A stretch of 64,000 nucleotides of DNA from Pseudemcibacter aquimaris (lineage in GTDB: Bacteria > Pseudomonadota > Alphaproteobacteria > Sphingomonadales > Emcibacteraceae). The position numbers and the translations under genes were made by a program. The stretch is taken from assembly GCF_028869115.1 (NCBI RefSeq), contig NZ_CP079800.1, positions 1,116,001 through 1,180,000 of the forward strand, read 5' to 3'. Below are positions 10,497-18,282 of this stretch, in pieces (position 1 is the stretch's first letter; every line of letters starts with the position of its first letter). Under the pieces are notes generated by a model. That model was not told the origin of the DNA. It did not search any database and saw only the letters and a program-made list of their open reading frames with translations.

Positions 10497-10526
10497 ATTA
10501 AAGAATTACTCAGCGATGTTTCTCAA
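10497..10526 (-). promoter_or_regulatory. Promoter of small RNA copy 2
   Basis: Minus-strand TTGAGA (10526-10521) and TTTAAT (10502-10497) with an 18-bp spacer, aligned with the promoter of copy 1. A perfect dyad GATGTT-N4-AACATC overlaps the -35 box. Confidence 0.62.
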
Positions 10527-10590
10527 CATCTGATTATGGTTATAGATGATTGTTTCAGGAATGAGTACTGGGTAAAATGTTGTTGCAGGC

Positions 10591-10605
10591 ATGCAAAAAA
10601 TGCAT
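10591..10605. promoter_or_regulatory. Palindrome ATGCA-N5-TGCAT upstream of small RNA copy 2
   Basis: Same dyad as at 10325-10339, with five A as spacer, again 64 bp beyond the -35 box. Retention in both copies suggests function, though recent duplication could also explain it. Confidence 0.45.
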
Positions 10606-10643
10606 AGCTAGTGTCTTAATTTAACCATATTGTTCTAAAATGA

Positions 10644-11528
10644 TTAGAAGATCGACTTCTTGAATTCTCTCACAATGAAATCTTTAAAAGCAGCAATACG
10701 TTTAGAATTCCTAAGTTCCTGAGTATAAACGAAATATGCAGGGAATTCGTGGCTTTCATATTCTTCGAGAACAGGTGTGATGTTCATTGATCCTTGCACC
10801 AGATAATCCGGTAAAGAACCAATGCCAATGCCTGATTTCACCGCTTGCAGCATGCCATAAATACTGTTTATTTCTAAAACAGGTTTACGTTTTTTATTTG
10901 TGCCATAATCAAGAATCCAGTCAATGTCTTCGATGGGGCTGGTTGATTTACTGCCATATGTAATCAAGTCATGATCATCCAGGTCTTCCGGTCTTTGGGG
11001 TCTGCCGTATTTATTAAGATAGCTGGGCGATGCAAACAAATGATAATGAAATGTTGCGACCTGTTTCTGAATAAGATCTAAATGTTCGGTCGGGTGAAAG
11101 CGAATTGCAACATCGGCTTCGCGTGTTAAAAGATCATAATCCTGGTCACCAACCAGCATTTGAACATCAATATCGGGGTATTTATCAATGAATTTTTTGA
11201 TGTTATGCATCATCCATGTGGAACCGAAACTGGATGTGGTTGTGATTTTTAATTTACCACGTGGTGATTCTGTTCCTTCAAGGATTTTTTGTTCCGTTAC
11301 ATGAATCTTAGAAACCACATCTTTGGTGGTTTCAAACAGGGTTTCCCCTTCATCAGTAAGGATCAATCCCCGCGCATGGCGATTAAACAGTGATGTTTGA
11401 AGACTGTCTTCAAGTGTTCTGATTTGGCGGCTGACGGCGGATTGGCTAAGGCCCAGTGTTTCACCCGCGTGGGTGAAGCTTCCAGCAGAAGCAACTGTGT
11501 GAAAAATCCTTAGCTTATCCCAGTCCAT
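10644..11528 (-). CDS. LysR-family transcriptional regulator
   Basis: DNA-binding regulator of 294 aa. The N-terminal winged helix-turn-helix (residues about 3-62) reads DKLRIFHTVASAGSFTHAG followed by LGLSQSAVSRQIRTLE, the usual LysR pattern. The C-terminal periplasmic-binding-like effector domain (about 90-290) starts at PRGKLKITTTSSFG. The effector and targets are unknown. The gene lies 31 bp downstream of trxB on the same strand and probably shares its transcript, an association common in alphaproteobacteria. Unlike many LysR genes it is not divergent from an obvious target. The small RNA pair lies immediately downstream. Confidence 0.88.
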   Translation of the reverse strand: MDWDKLRIFHTVASAGSFTHAGETLGLSQSAVSRQIRTLEDSLQTSLFNRHARGLILTDEGETLFETTKDVVSKIHVTEQKILEGTESPRGKLKITTTSSFGSTWMMHNIKKFIDKYPDIDVQMLVGDQDYDLLTREADVAIRFHPTEHLDLIQKQVATFHYHLFASPSYLNKYGRPQRPEDLDDHDLITYGSKSTSPIEDIDWILDYGTNKKRKPVLEINSIYGMLQAVKSGIGIGSLPDYLVQGSMNITPVLEEYESHEFPAYFVYTQELRNSKRIAAFKDFIVREFKKSIF

Positions 11529-11559
11529 TCATAATCTTTCTTAATTTTGGTTATGGTTG

Positions 11560-12507
11560 TTATTCGTTTTCAGCAATAAAACGTTCTGCTTCAAGTGCAG
11601 CCATACAACCCATACCCGCTGCCGTAACGGCCTGACGGTATTTTTCATCGGTTACGTCACCCGCTGCGTATACGCCGGGAACATTTGTTTCCGTGCTATC
11701 TGGTGCAGTGTTAATGTAACCACGTTCATTTATATCAACTTTTCCAGCAAAAAGCGATGTTGCAGGTGCATGACCAATGGCAATAAAGACACCGTGCGCA
11801 GAAATTTCACTAATTTCATCTGTTTTTACGTTTTTAACGCGAACACCGGTGACGCCACCCATAGGTCCTTCTTCGCCCACGATTTCTTCTAGCTGGCTAT
11901 CCCAAACACATTCGATTTTGTCGTTGGCGAAAAGACGGTCTTGCAGAATTTTTTCTGATCTTAACTCATCACGGCGGTGAATGAGGGTCACTTTTGACGC
12001 AAAATTGGTAAGGAAGATTGCTTCTTCCACAGCAGTATTACCGCCGCCAACAACAATAACTTCTTTACCACGGTAAAAGAAACCGTCGCATGTGGCACAC
12101 GCTGATACACCACGGCCTTGGAATTCTTCTTCTGATGGAAGCCCGAGCCATTTTGCCTGTGCCCCAGTGGCAATAACGACTGTATCACCAATATATGTAT
12201 CACCACTGTCACCCTTACAGACAAATGGGCGTTTTGAAAAATCGACGTCTGTGATGAAATCTGTAATGATTGTTGTGTTTACATTTTCTGCTTGTGCCTT
12301 CATTTGTTCCATAAGCCATGGCCCTTGGATGGCCTCGGCAAAACCAGGATAGTTTTCCACATCTGTCGTGATTGTCAGTTGCCCGCCAGGTTCCATACCC
12401 TGCACGATAATAGGTTCAAGGTTTGCGCGTGCTGCGTAAATTGCGGCTGTATAGCCTGCTGGTCCTGATCCGATAATAAGAACTTTGGTTTTATGTTCAG
12501 TGGCCAT
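11560..12507 (-). CDS. trxB: Thioredoxin reductase (NADPH)
   Basis: Homodimeric cytoplasmic flavoprotein that reduces thioredoxin with NADPH. The FAD-binding GSGPAGYTAAIYAAR is at residues 13-27. The redox-active CATC is at 137-140, inside the NADPH domain that begins near GKEVIVVGGGNTAVEEA. The C-terminal FAD motif is GVYAAGDVTDEKYRQAVTAAG. Length 315 aa is typical of the low-molecular-weight type. The ATG follows GGAG at 10 bp. It is followed by the LysR gene in the same orientation; upstream a terminator separates it from the DsbA-M48 unit. Confidence 0.96.
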   Translation of the reverse strand: MATEHKTKVLIIGSGPAGYTAAIYAARANLEPIIVQGMEPGGQLTITTDVENYPGFAEAIQGPWLMEQMKAQAENVNTTIITDFITDVDFSKRPFVCKGDSGDTYIGDTVVIATGAQAKWLGLPSEEEFQGRGVSACATCDGFFYRGKEVIVVGGGNTAVEEAIFLTNFASKVTLIHRRDELRSEKILQDRLFANDKIECVWDSQLEEIVGEEGPMGGVTGVRVKNVKTDEISEISAHGVFIAIGHAPATSLFAGKVDINERGYINTAPDSTETNVPGVYAAGDVTDEKYRQAVTAAGMGCMAALEAERFIAENE

Positions 12508-12563
12508 GGAAAATTAGCTCCAGAAAATTAAGTATTAAAAATATTAGTAGCGTTTATGACACG

Positions 12564-12590
12564 AAAAAACCGGACTGTGAAGTCCGGTTT
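12564..12590 (-). terminator. Rho-independent terminator after the M48-DsbA operon
   Basis: Stem AAACCGGACT/AGTCCGGTTT (12567-12576 with 12581-12590), GTGA loop on the plus strand, and three further U on the minus strand beyond the stem's own U run. It lies just downstream of the DsbA-like gene and just upstream of trxB. Confidence 0.8.
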
Positions 12591-12617
12591 TGGAATAATT
12601 TGAAATGATTTTCAGAA

Positions 12618-13361
12618 TTACATCTGCTGTGTTTGTCTTTCTTCAGCAACAATGTCTTTTAACCTATCGAAAGGGATATATCCCGGTATGACCTGGGTAC
12701 CAATGATAAAGCCTGGTGTACCGGAAATGCCAAGGTTTTGAACAAGGTATTTGTTCTTCATGATATTCGCTTCAATTTCAGGATCTGCCATATCTTGTAA
12801 AAGCTGTTCTTCGTCAATACCGCTGTCACGGGCAATCTCAAGAATTAATTCTTCCGTAAGCTGACGTCTGTTTTGCATTAAGGCATTGTGAAAATCCATG
12901 AATTTGCCTTGCTTCTGCGCGGCCATTGCAGCGATGGATGCATATTCTGATGATTCTGCAAGTATGGGAAGTTCTTTAAAAATGACACGGATGTTTCCAT
13001 CTTCTTCCAGAAGTCGGGCGAGATCCTCTGGAACCTGCTTACAGTATCCACAGTTATAATCATAAAATTCAACAATGGTGATATCACCATCAGGATTGCC
13101 TTCAATATGGCTATAGCCATCGTTATATAAAAGCTCTTCTGATTCCAACAGCGCATTAGCATTTTGACGGGCACGCAACACTTCGATCGCATCAGGAATG
13201 ATTTCCGGATTTGTCAGAATATAATCACGGATCATTGCGTTCACTTGTTCTTTATCAAGTGAATTGCCACTTTTGCTGCTATATTGATAGCCAGTAATAA
13301 AAAATACCCCTGCGGATATTAATGATAACAACGCAATAACTGCTACTCGATTACCCTTCAT
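12618..13361 (-). CDS. Membrane-anchored or secreted DsbA-family thiol oxidoreductase (ScsC/Com1-like)
   Basis: Periplasmic disulfide oxidoreductase or isomerase of 247 aa. An N-terminal hydrophobic segment (residues about 5-25) acts as signal or anchor. A helical stretch (about 36-75, EQVNAMIRDYILTNPEIIPDAIE) resembles the N-terminal oligomerisation region of ScsC/Com1-type proteins. The thioredoxin fold carries CGYC at 104-107 and the cis-Pro loop in GISGTPGFIIG. It shares a 4-bp start/stop overlap with the upstream M48 protease gene, so the two are translationally coupled, suggesting joint work on outer-membrane or periplasmic protein folding. Whether it oxidises or isomerises cannot be told from sequence. 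Confidence 0.85.
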   Translation of the reverse strand: MKGNRVAVIALLSLISAGVFFITGYQYSSKSGNSLDKEQVNAMIRDYILTNPEIIPDAIEVLRARQNANALLESEELLYNDGYSHIEGNPDGDITIVEFYDYNCGYCKQVPEDLARLLEEDGNIRVIFKELPILAESSEYASIAAMAAQKQGKFMDFHNALMQNRRQLTEELILEIARDSGIDEEQLLQDMADPEIEANIMKNKYLVQNLGISGTPGFIIGTQVIPGYIPFDRLKDIVAEERQTQQM

Positions 13362-14800
13362 TGAATACTCCTGTGTCGTTCTTTTCTACGTTGTTCACGT
13401 TCTTGGTCTTTTCGTTTTTCATTTGCTTTTCTAGCACGGTCAGACATGTTGGCTTCTGTTGTCATCAAGATATCTTGTGCTTTAACCCATTTTGGCGAAT
13501 CTTTTGGTAACATATCTACCGCTTTTTTCGCGTTAATCATAGCGCCGCGTACATCACCCGTTAACAGAAAATGTTGGGCAGTCGCATAATGTGTCATGGC
13601 CTGATTATCCAGGCGGTGATAGGCAATTGAGGCTTGCTGCCAGCCAAAGCTACTGTTGGGATCATCTTCTAGTGCATATTCAAGATTTTCAATCGCATTT
13701 TCCAGATATTTATCTTGTTCAGAACTAATCTGTGATCTGGCAAGTGATAATCGTAATAGACCAGATTCTGGCAAATAATTAACGGCCTTGTCATAGGCGA
13801 TAATAGCTTCATCAATTCTGCCGTCCTCGAATAAAATTTGTCCTAATGTTTCATGGAAAAAGGGGTTTTCTGGATAATCTTCAATTAACTCTTCAATTTC
13901 GACCAGCGCTTCATCAATTTTTTTTGCTTGTTGATAACCAAATGTGCGGGCGTATCTTGCGTGTAACCCTTTGTCTTCTTTCGGGTATCTGACGAGTGTG
14001 GCGTGTAATGGTTTTAAATAACCAAATAGTTTTGCTTGTAATAATTGAAATTTGGCTTCGAGTTCAGGATCAGTTTCAGCATCATAAAAGGGTGATTCTT
14101 GAACGCGGTCACGTACGCGGTCAATACGTTGTGATGTAAGTGGATGGGTGCTTGCGTATGGATCACGGTATTTTTCCGGCACCAAATCCTGTTCGCCAAG
14201 GATTTCGAAAAACTCTATAAGTCCTCTACCGGATTGCCCTGTTTTATCAAGTAAAGTAATAGCGGCTTGGTCCGCGGAAGATTCCTGATTACGTGTAAAT
14301 CTAAGCAAAGTTCTATAACCAACCTGTTGTCCGCCCATCATTAAAGCCATGCCTGCGTCAGCAGAGCCAGCAGCCATGGCCGCAACACCAAGAAGCATAC
14401 CCATTAGACTATATGACGCCATTTGGCTCATACCTTCGCTAAGACGCGAAAGGTGGCCACCGGTAATATGACCCGTTTCATGGGCAACGACGCCAATTAC
14501 TTGATTAACATTTTCCGCTTTTAGTAATAGCCCAGAATTAATGAAAACATTTTGCCCGCCCATAACAAAAGCATTGATGGTATTATCATTTAGTAAGTAG
14601 GTATCTACTGCATTTACATCCAGTTCACCGGCAATGAAAATTGGCTCTGTTATATCACGGATAATTTGTTCAATTTCGGCATCGCGTAAAATGGATATAC
14701 CCCGGCCTTGCGCGACGGCCAGATTGGCGTGCGTAAAACAGGTCATAATAACCAAAATGAAGGCTTTGTAGCCATATTGCCGAAATTTATTGATCAACAT
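13358..14800 (-). CDS. Periplasmic M48-family metalloprotease with TPR repeats (BepA/YfgC-like)
   Basis: Zinc metalloprotease of 480 aa resembling BepA (YfgC), which in E. coli assists assembly and quality control of the outer-membrane protein LptD. A signal peptide (residues about 1-30, ending AVA) precedes the protease domain. The zinc-binding HETGH is at 107-111 and the third ligand lies in NQESSADQAA downstream. The C-terminal half consists of tetratricopeptide-like repeats (about 290-450; e.g. NPFFHETLGQILFEDGRIDE). The tail is very basic and rich in Arg, Glu and Lys. The neighbouring DsbA-like oxidoreductase is apt, since LptD assembly needs disulfides, but that link is inferred. Confidence 0.87.
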   Translation of the reverse strand: MLINKFRQYGYKAFILVIMTCFTHANLAVAQGRGISILRDAEIEQIIRDITEPIFIAGELDVNAVDTYLLNDNTINAFVMGGQNVFINSGLLLKAENVNQVIGVVAHETGHITGGHLSRLSEGMSQMASYSLMGMLLGVAAMAAGSADAGMALMMGGQQVGYRTLLRFTRNQESSADQAAITLLDKTGQSGRGLIEFFEILGEQDLVPEKYRDPYASTHPLTSQRIDRVRDRVQESPFYDAETDPELEAKFQLLQAKLFGYLKPLHATLVRYPKEDKGLHARYARTFGYQQAKKIDEALVEIEELIEDYPENPFFHETLGQILFEDGRIDEAIIAYDKAVNYLPESGLLRLSLARSQISSEQDKYLENAIENLEYALEDDPNSSFGWQQASIAYHRLDNQAMTHYATAQHFLLTGDVRGAMINAKKAVDMLPKDSPKWVKAQDILMTTEANMSDRARKANEKRKDQEREQRRKERHRSIQ

Positions 14801-14902
14801 ATATCCAATCTAATTGTTCAGTGAAGGTACGTCAATTTAAACACTATTTAATGTGAAATTGTCTGAACCTAATCTGAATGTGTAATAATGCATAAATGTG
14901 AC

Positions 14903-14931
14903 AAAAATAAAGCCCGGATAAACCGGGCTTT
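14903..14931 (-). terminator. Rho-independent terminator of rne
   Basis: Stem AAAGCCCGG/CCGGGCTTT (14909-14917 with 14923-14931), 5-nt loop, followed on the minus strand by an interrupted U tract (TTTATTTTTG). It begins 11 bp after the rne stop codon. Confidence 0.88.
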
Positions 14932-14941
14932 AAAATTGAAT

Positions 14942-17785
14942 TTAGCTAAGAGCTCTTGACCACCAGCCTTTTTTCTTAGGCTTGTCATCGGCGGGTTTCT
15001 CTTCTTTAGGTTTTTCCGCCTTTGGTGCTTCTGTCTCTTTTTTGTTTTCTGAAGCTGGTTTTTCTTCCTTTTCTTCAGTTTTCTTCACAGCACGCTTACG
15101 CGGAGCACGTTTTGGTTTTTCTGCCTTTTCTTCTGTTTTGCCTTCTTCAGGTTTTTCAGAAGTTTCAGCATCTTCTTTTTTCTTTCGTGTGCGTCTCGCG
15201 CGTTTTGGCTTCTCTTCCTTTACATCATCAGATTTTTCAGCATTTGCTTCTTCTGATTTATCAGTGTCTGCCTTTTTGCGTGTGCGGCGTGGTTTTCTTT
15301 TTGGTTTTTCTTCGTCAGATTTTACTTCATCAGTTTTCGCATCTTCTGTTTTTACTTCTGATGGCGAAGCGTCTTGTTCAGTAACTTCTTCAGTTGATTT
15401 TTCCGCATTATCTTTATCGCGTCCACGTCCACGACGAGGGCGGCGGCGACGGCGACCTTTTTCAGAATTTTCTTGGTTTTCAGCGTCTGTTTCTTCTGCG
15501 CTTACTTCATTCTCTTCTGTGTTTTCGCTTTGGTTTTCTTGATTTTCGCGTCTTTTGTTATTGCGGTTACGTCTTCTTCTGCGGCGACGTTTCGGTTTAT
15601 CCTGCTTTTCATCATCTGCAGAAACATCTTCTTCCGTAACATCGATTAACTTATTGACATCTTTGCCAAGTTTTAAAGCATCATGACGCTTTTTGGATTT
15701 TCTGGATGGTTTTCCAGAACGGTCCATGCGGTATGCTGATGCAGTTAATTCATCATCAATCGCAATCTCAACTGAGAAATCATAACGTTCTTCAAGGTCT
15801 CTTAAGCTTCTACGTTTGTTATTAAGTAAATAAATTGCAACACGTGAAGGCAGGAATACTTTGAATTTTGAATTTCTTGCACGGATGCCTTCTTCTTCGA
15901 TGATGCGAAGAATATGAAGACTTTGTGATTCAACAGTTCTAAGAAGGCCACTACCATCACAATGTGGACATTGTATTGTACTGCTTTCCAATACACCTGT
16001 GCGCAAGCGCTGGCGTGACATTTCCATTAGGCCGAATGAACTGATACGGCCAACTTGAATGCGAGCACGGTCTGATTTTAGGCATGCCTTCATTTTACGC
16101 TCAACCGCACGGTTGTTGCGCTGTTCTTCCATATCAATGAAATCAATAACCACAAGGCCGGACATATCGCGAAGCTTTAACTGTCTTGCGATTTCTTCTG
16201 CGGCCTCAAGGTTTGTATTGAGCGCTGTTTCTTCAATATTATGTTCTTTGGTCGCACGGCCCGAGTTCACATCAATCGAAACAAGGGCTTCGGTTGGATT
16301 GATAACAATATATCCGCCGGACTTTAATTGCGCCGTTGGGCCATACATTGAATCCAGATGGTTTTCCACCTGATAGCGCTGGAACAGTGGAATCTGGTCA
16401 CTGTAATACTTTATTTTTCTTGCGTGGCTCGGCATTAACATCTGCATAAAGCTTTTTGCCGTTTTATAGCCACGTTCACCTTCCACCAGAATTTCGCTGA
16501 TGTCCCGGGTGTATAAATCGCGGATACTGCGTTTTATAAGATTACCCTCTTCATAAATCAGGGTAGGGGCAATGGATTTCAGGGTATGTTCCCGGATCGC
16601 TTCCCACATCCGTTTAAGATAATCATAATCGCGTTTAATTTCTGCCTTGGTTCTATCGCTGCCAGCTGTGCGGATGATGCAAGCATGGCCTTTTGGCAGG
16701 TTCAGGCTTGATAAAACATTCTTTAACTTCTTGCGGTCTTTAACATTTGCAATTTTACGGCTAACGCCGCCACCATGCAAAGTGTTTGGCATAAGAACAC
16801 AGTAACGACCAGGTAGTGAAAGGTAAGTTGTAAGCGCAGCACCTTTATTGCCGCGTTCTTCTTTCACCACTTGGATCAGAATGATTTGACCTTTTTTGAT
16901 CACTTCCTGAATTTTATATTTATAACGAAGTCTTTTTGCCATACGAATACGAAGACGTTCCTCTTCGTCTTCTTCGCTTTGAGCGTTATTTGTTTCTTCT
17001 TCATCAGTTGCTTCATCTGATGCATCTTCGTCAGGTTTATTTTCTTCAGCTTCTTCAGTAACTTCGGCTGCAACATCATCTGAAGAATTTTCTTCATCTG
17101 ACGTTTTCTCTGCTTCAACATCAGAAACATCTTCGTTTGCGTCATCCGCTTCAGAAGCATCTTCTTTGGCTTCTTCTTCGCTTGATGTAATTACATCTTC
17201 TTTTGTTGATTCAGCTTTGGTTTCTGTTTTTTTCTTGCGAGGGCGGCCACGGCGACGCTTTGGTTTCTCTTCCTCTTCCTGAACCTCTTCTGTCGCTTCA
17301 GCAGTTTCATCTGCTTTTACGTCATCAGATGTTTCTTCAGGAACCGCCGCTTCTTCAGATGATGATTCATCCACTGTTTTTTCTTCGGCTTCAGTGTTTT
17401 CTTCTGCTATTACTTCATCATTTTCATCAGAAGGCTCATCTTTTTCTGATTTAACAGCCGCTTTGTTATTTTCTTCATCTTCAAGAAGATCAGCGTTTCT
17501 TGCTTTTTCTTCTTCGATAAGCGCTTCACGGTCCGCTACAGGAATTTGATAGTAATCAGGGTGAATTTCACTAAAAGCTAAGAATCCATGACGGTTGCCG
17601 CCGTAATCAACGAACGCTGCTTGAAGCGATGGTTCTACGCGGGTTACCTTTGCTAGATAGATGCTGCCTTTGAGTTGTTTTTTTGCAGAACTCTCATAAT
17701 CGAAGTCCTCTACACGGTTTCCGTCGACGATGGCCACACGGGTCTCTTCCCGGTGGGAGGCGTCGATCAACATACGAATTGACAT
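14942..17785 (-). CDS. rne: Ribonuclease E, alphaproteobacterial type with S1-domain insert
   Basis: Endoribonuclease and degradosome scaffold, 947 aa. The S1 RNA-binding domain starts near residue 38 (GSIYLAKVTRVEPSLQAAFV) but is split by an acidic, Lys/Glu-rich insert of roughly 190 residues (about 91-285) before it resumes with YKIQEVIKKGQIILIQVVKEE. The catalytic DNase-I-like domain shows the Asp motifs IDVNSGR and IDFIDM. The zinc-link cysteines are CPHCDGSG near residue 605. The C-terminal 250 residues are disordered, alternating Arg-rich and Glu-rich tracts, and end in KKKGWWSRAL; a GWW at this place is the PNPase-binding motif described for Caulobacter RNase E. A 494-bp gap upstream is divergent to the amidase gene. 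Confidence 0.96.
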   Translation of the reverse strand: MSIRMLIDASHREETRVAIVDGNRVEDFDYESSAKKQLKGSIYLAKVTRVEPSLQAAFVDYGGNRHGFLAFSEIHPDYYQIPVADREALIEEEKARNADLLEDEENNKAAVKSEKDEPSDENDEVIAEENTEAEEKTVDESSSEEAAVPEETSDDVKADETAEATEEVQEEEEKPKRRRGRPRKKKTETKAESTKEDVITSSEEEAKEDASEADDANEDVSDVEAEKTSDEENSSDDVAAEVTEEAEENKPDEDASDEATDEEETNNAQSEEDEEERLRIRMAKRLRYKYKIQEVIKKGQIILIQVVKEERGNKGAALTTYLSLPGRYCVLMPNTLHGGGVSRKIANVKDRKKLKNVLSSLNLPKGHACIIRTAGSDRTKAEIKRDYDYLKRMWEAIREHTLKSIAPTLIYEEGNLIKRSIRDLYTRDISEILVEGERGYKTAKSFMQMLMPSHARKIKYYSDQIPLFQRYQVENHLDSMYGPTAQLKSGGYIVINPTEALVSIDVNSGRATKEHNIEETALNTNLEAAEEIARQLKLRDMSGLVVIDFIDMEEQRNNRAVERKMKACLKSDRARIQVGRISSFGLMEMSRQRLRTGVLESSTIQCPHCDGSGLLRTVESQSLHILRIIEEEGIRARNSKFKVFLPSRVAIYLLNNKRRSLRDLEERYDFSVEIAIDDELTASAYRMDRSGKPSRKSKKRHDALKLGKDVNKLIDVTEEDVSADDEKQDKPKRRRRRRRNRNNKRRENQENQSENTEENEVSAEETDAENQENSEKGRRRRRPRRGRGRDKDNAEKSTEEVTEQDASPSEVKTEDAKTDEVKSDEEKPKRKPRRTRKKADTDKSEEANAEKSDDVKEEKPKRARRTRKKKEDAETSEKPEEGKTEEKAEKPKRAPRKRAVKKTEEKEEKPASENKKETEAPKAEKPKEEKPADDKPKKKGWWSRALS

Positions 17786-18208
17786 TTAGTGTATCTCCAT
17801 AACAAAAACCGCTCGAGCTCTGGTGATCATTTGCAGCCACCAAGCGTGCAGGTTCCTGTGTTGTTGTTTCAAATTTGGTTGGGTTTGTGGCATTTAGAGG
17901 CTTATGAAAGAGAACAAACACATCACCATAGGCAATAGAAAAATCTCTTGCTTCTATGGGATTACTCTTTTGGCTCGAAATGCTTAAATTCATAATTTTT
18001 TCTGCCTGTATAAGGCTTTAATATTCTTCTTCTTTTTAAAAATCGCTGGTGCATACATTCAATGAAATTGCACTCAGCATCATATTTTGGGCATTTTTTG
18101 CATCCATATATGATGAAGTTAACATAGTGAACCTTGCAGCACTAAACAATAGAAAAGAGTCTAATTTATAAAAAATCTTTTTGGAAACATCATTTTATAT
18201 TAGAAAAA

Positions 18209-18223
18209 TTAACCATTATTAAC
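18209..18223 (+). promoter_or_regulatory. CtrA-like half-site pair upstream of the amidase gene
   Basis: TTAACCATTATTAAC contains TTAACCAT, a known CtrA half-site form, and a second TTAAC. The spacing between TTAA cores is 6 bp rather than the canonical 7. It lies about 30 bp upstream of the candidate -35. Suggestive only. Confidence 0.3.
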
Positions 18224-18255
18224 TAATAATTGTTACTGTATTACAAATTCTAGGG

Positions 18256-18261
18256 TATAAT
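18256..18261 (+). promoter_or_regulatory. Candidate -10 element (TATAAT) of the amidase gene
   Basis: Perfect TATAAT 21 bp before the ATG at 18283. A matching -35 17 bp upstream is poor (TTACTG). The implied leader would be about 15 nt and includes the GGAA ribosome-binding site. Confidence 0.45.
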
Positions 18262-18282
18262 GAGCGAAAAAGCTGGAAATTG

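Larger units (their letters stand above)
10105..10620 (-). repeat. Imperfect tandem duplication carrying the two small RNA genes
   Basis: Two units of about 265 bp (10105-10365 and 10366 to about 10620) each contain, in minus-strand order, an upstream palindrome, a promoter, the small RNA and a terminator. The terminator and hairpin A portions are nearly identical, the promoter portion moderately so. The colinear layout shows a local gene duplication rather than a mobile repeat. Confidence 0.85.
17786..18279. other. Intergenic region between rne and the amidase gene
   Basis: A 494-bp gap with no convincing gene on either strand. The part next to rne is probably its long 5' leader; rne leaders are often long and autoregulatory, but no specific structure was established here. 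The part next to the amidase gene holds its candidate promoter and a CtrA-like TTAA motif pair. Confidence 0.5.

Noticed and set aside
10302-10607. Plus-strand ORF across the small RNA repeat (including a 51-codon frame from ATG 10440)
   Set aside because: The frame is broken early in the other copy (stop after 19 codons) and ignores the conserved minus-strand promoters, hairpins and terminators; no protein family fits.
14982-15639. Long plus-strand ORFs opposite the 3' part of rne
   Set aside because: They are mirror frames of the Lys/Glu-rich low-complexity tail; the Ser/Phe/Leu-rich translation is an artefact of that composition.
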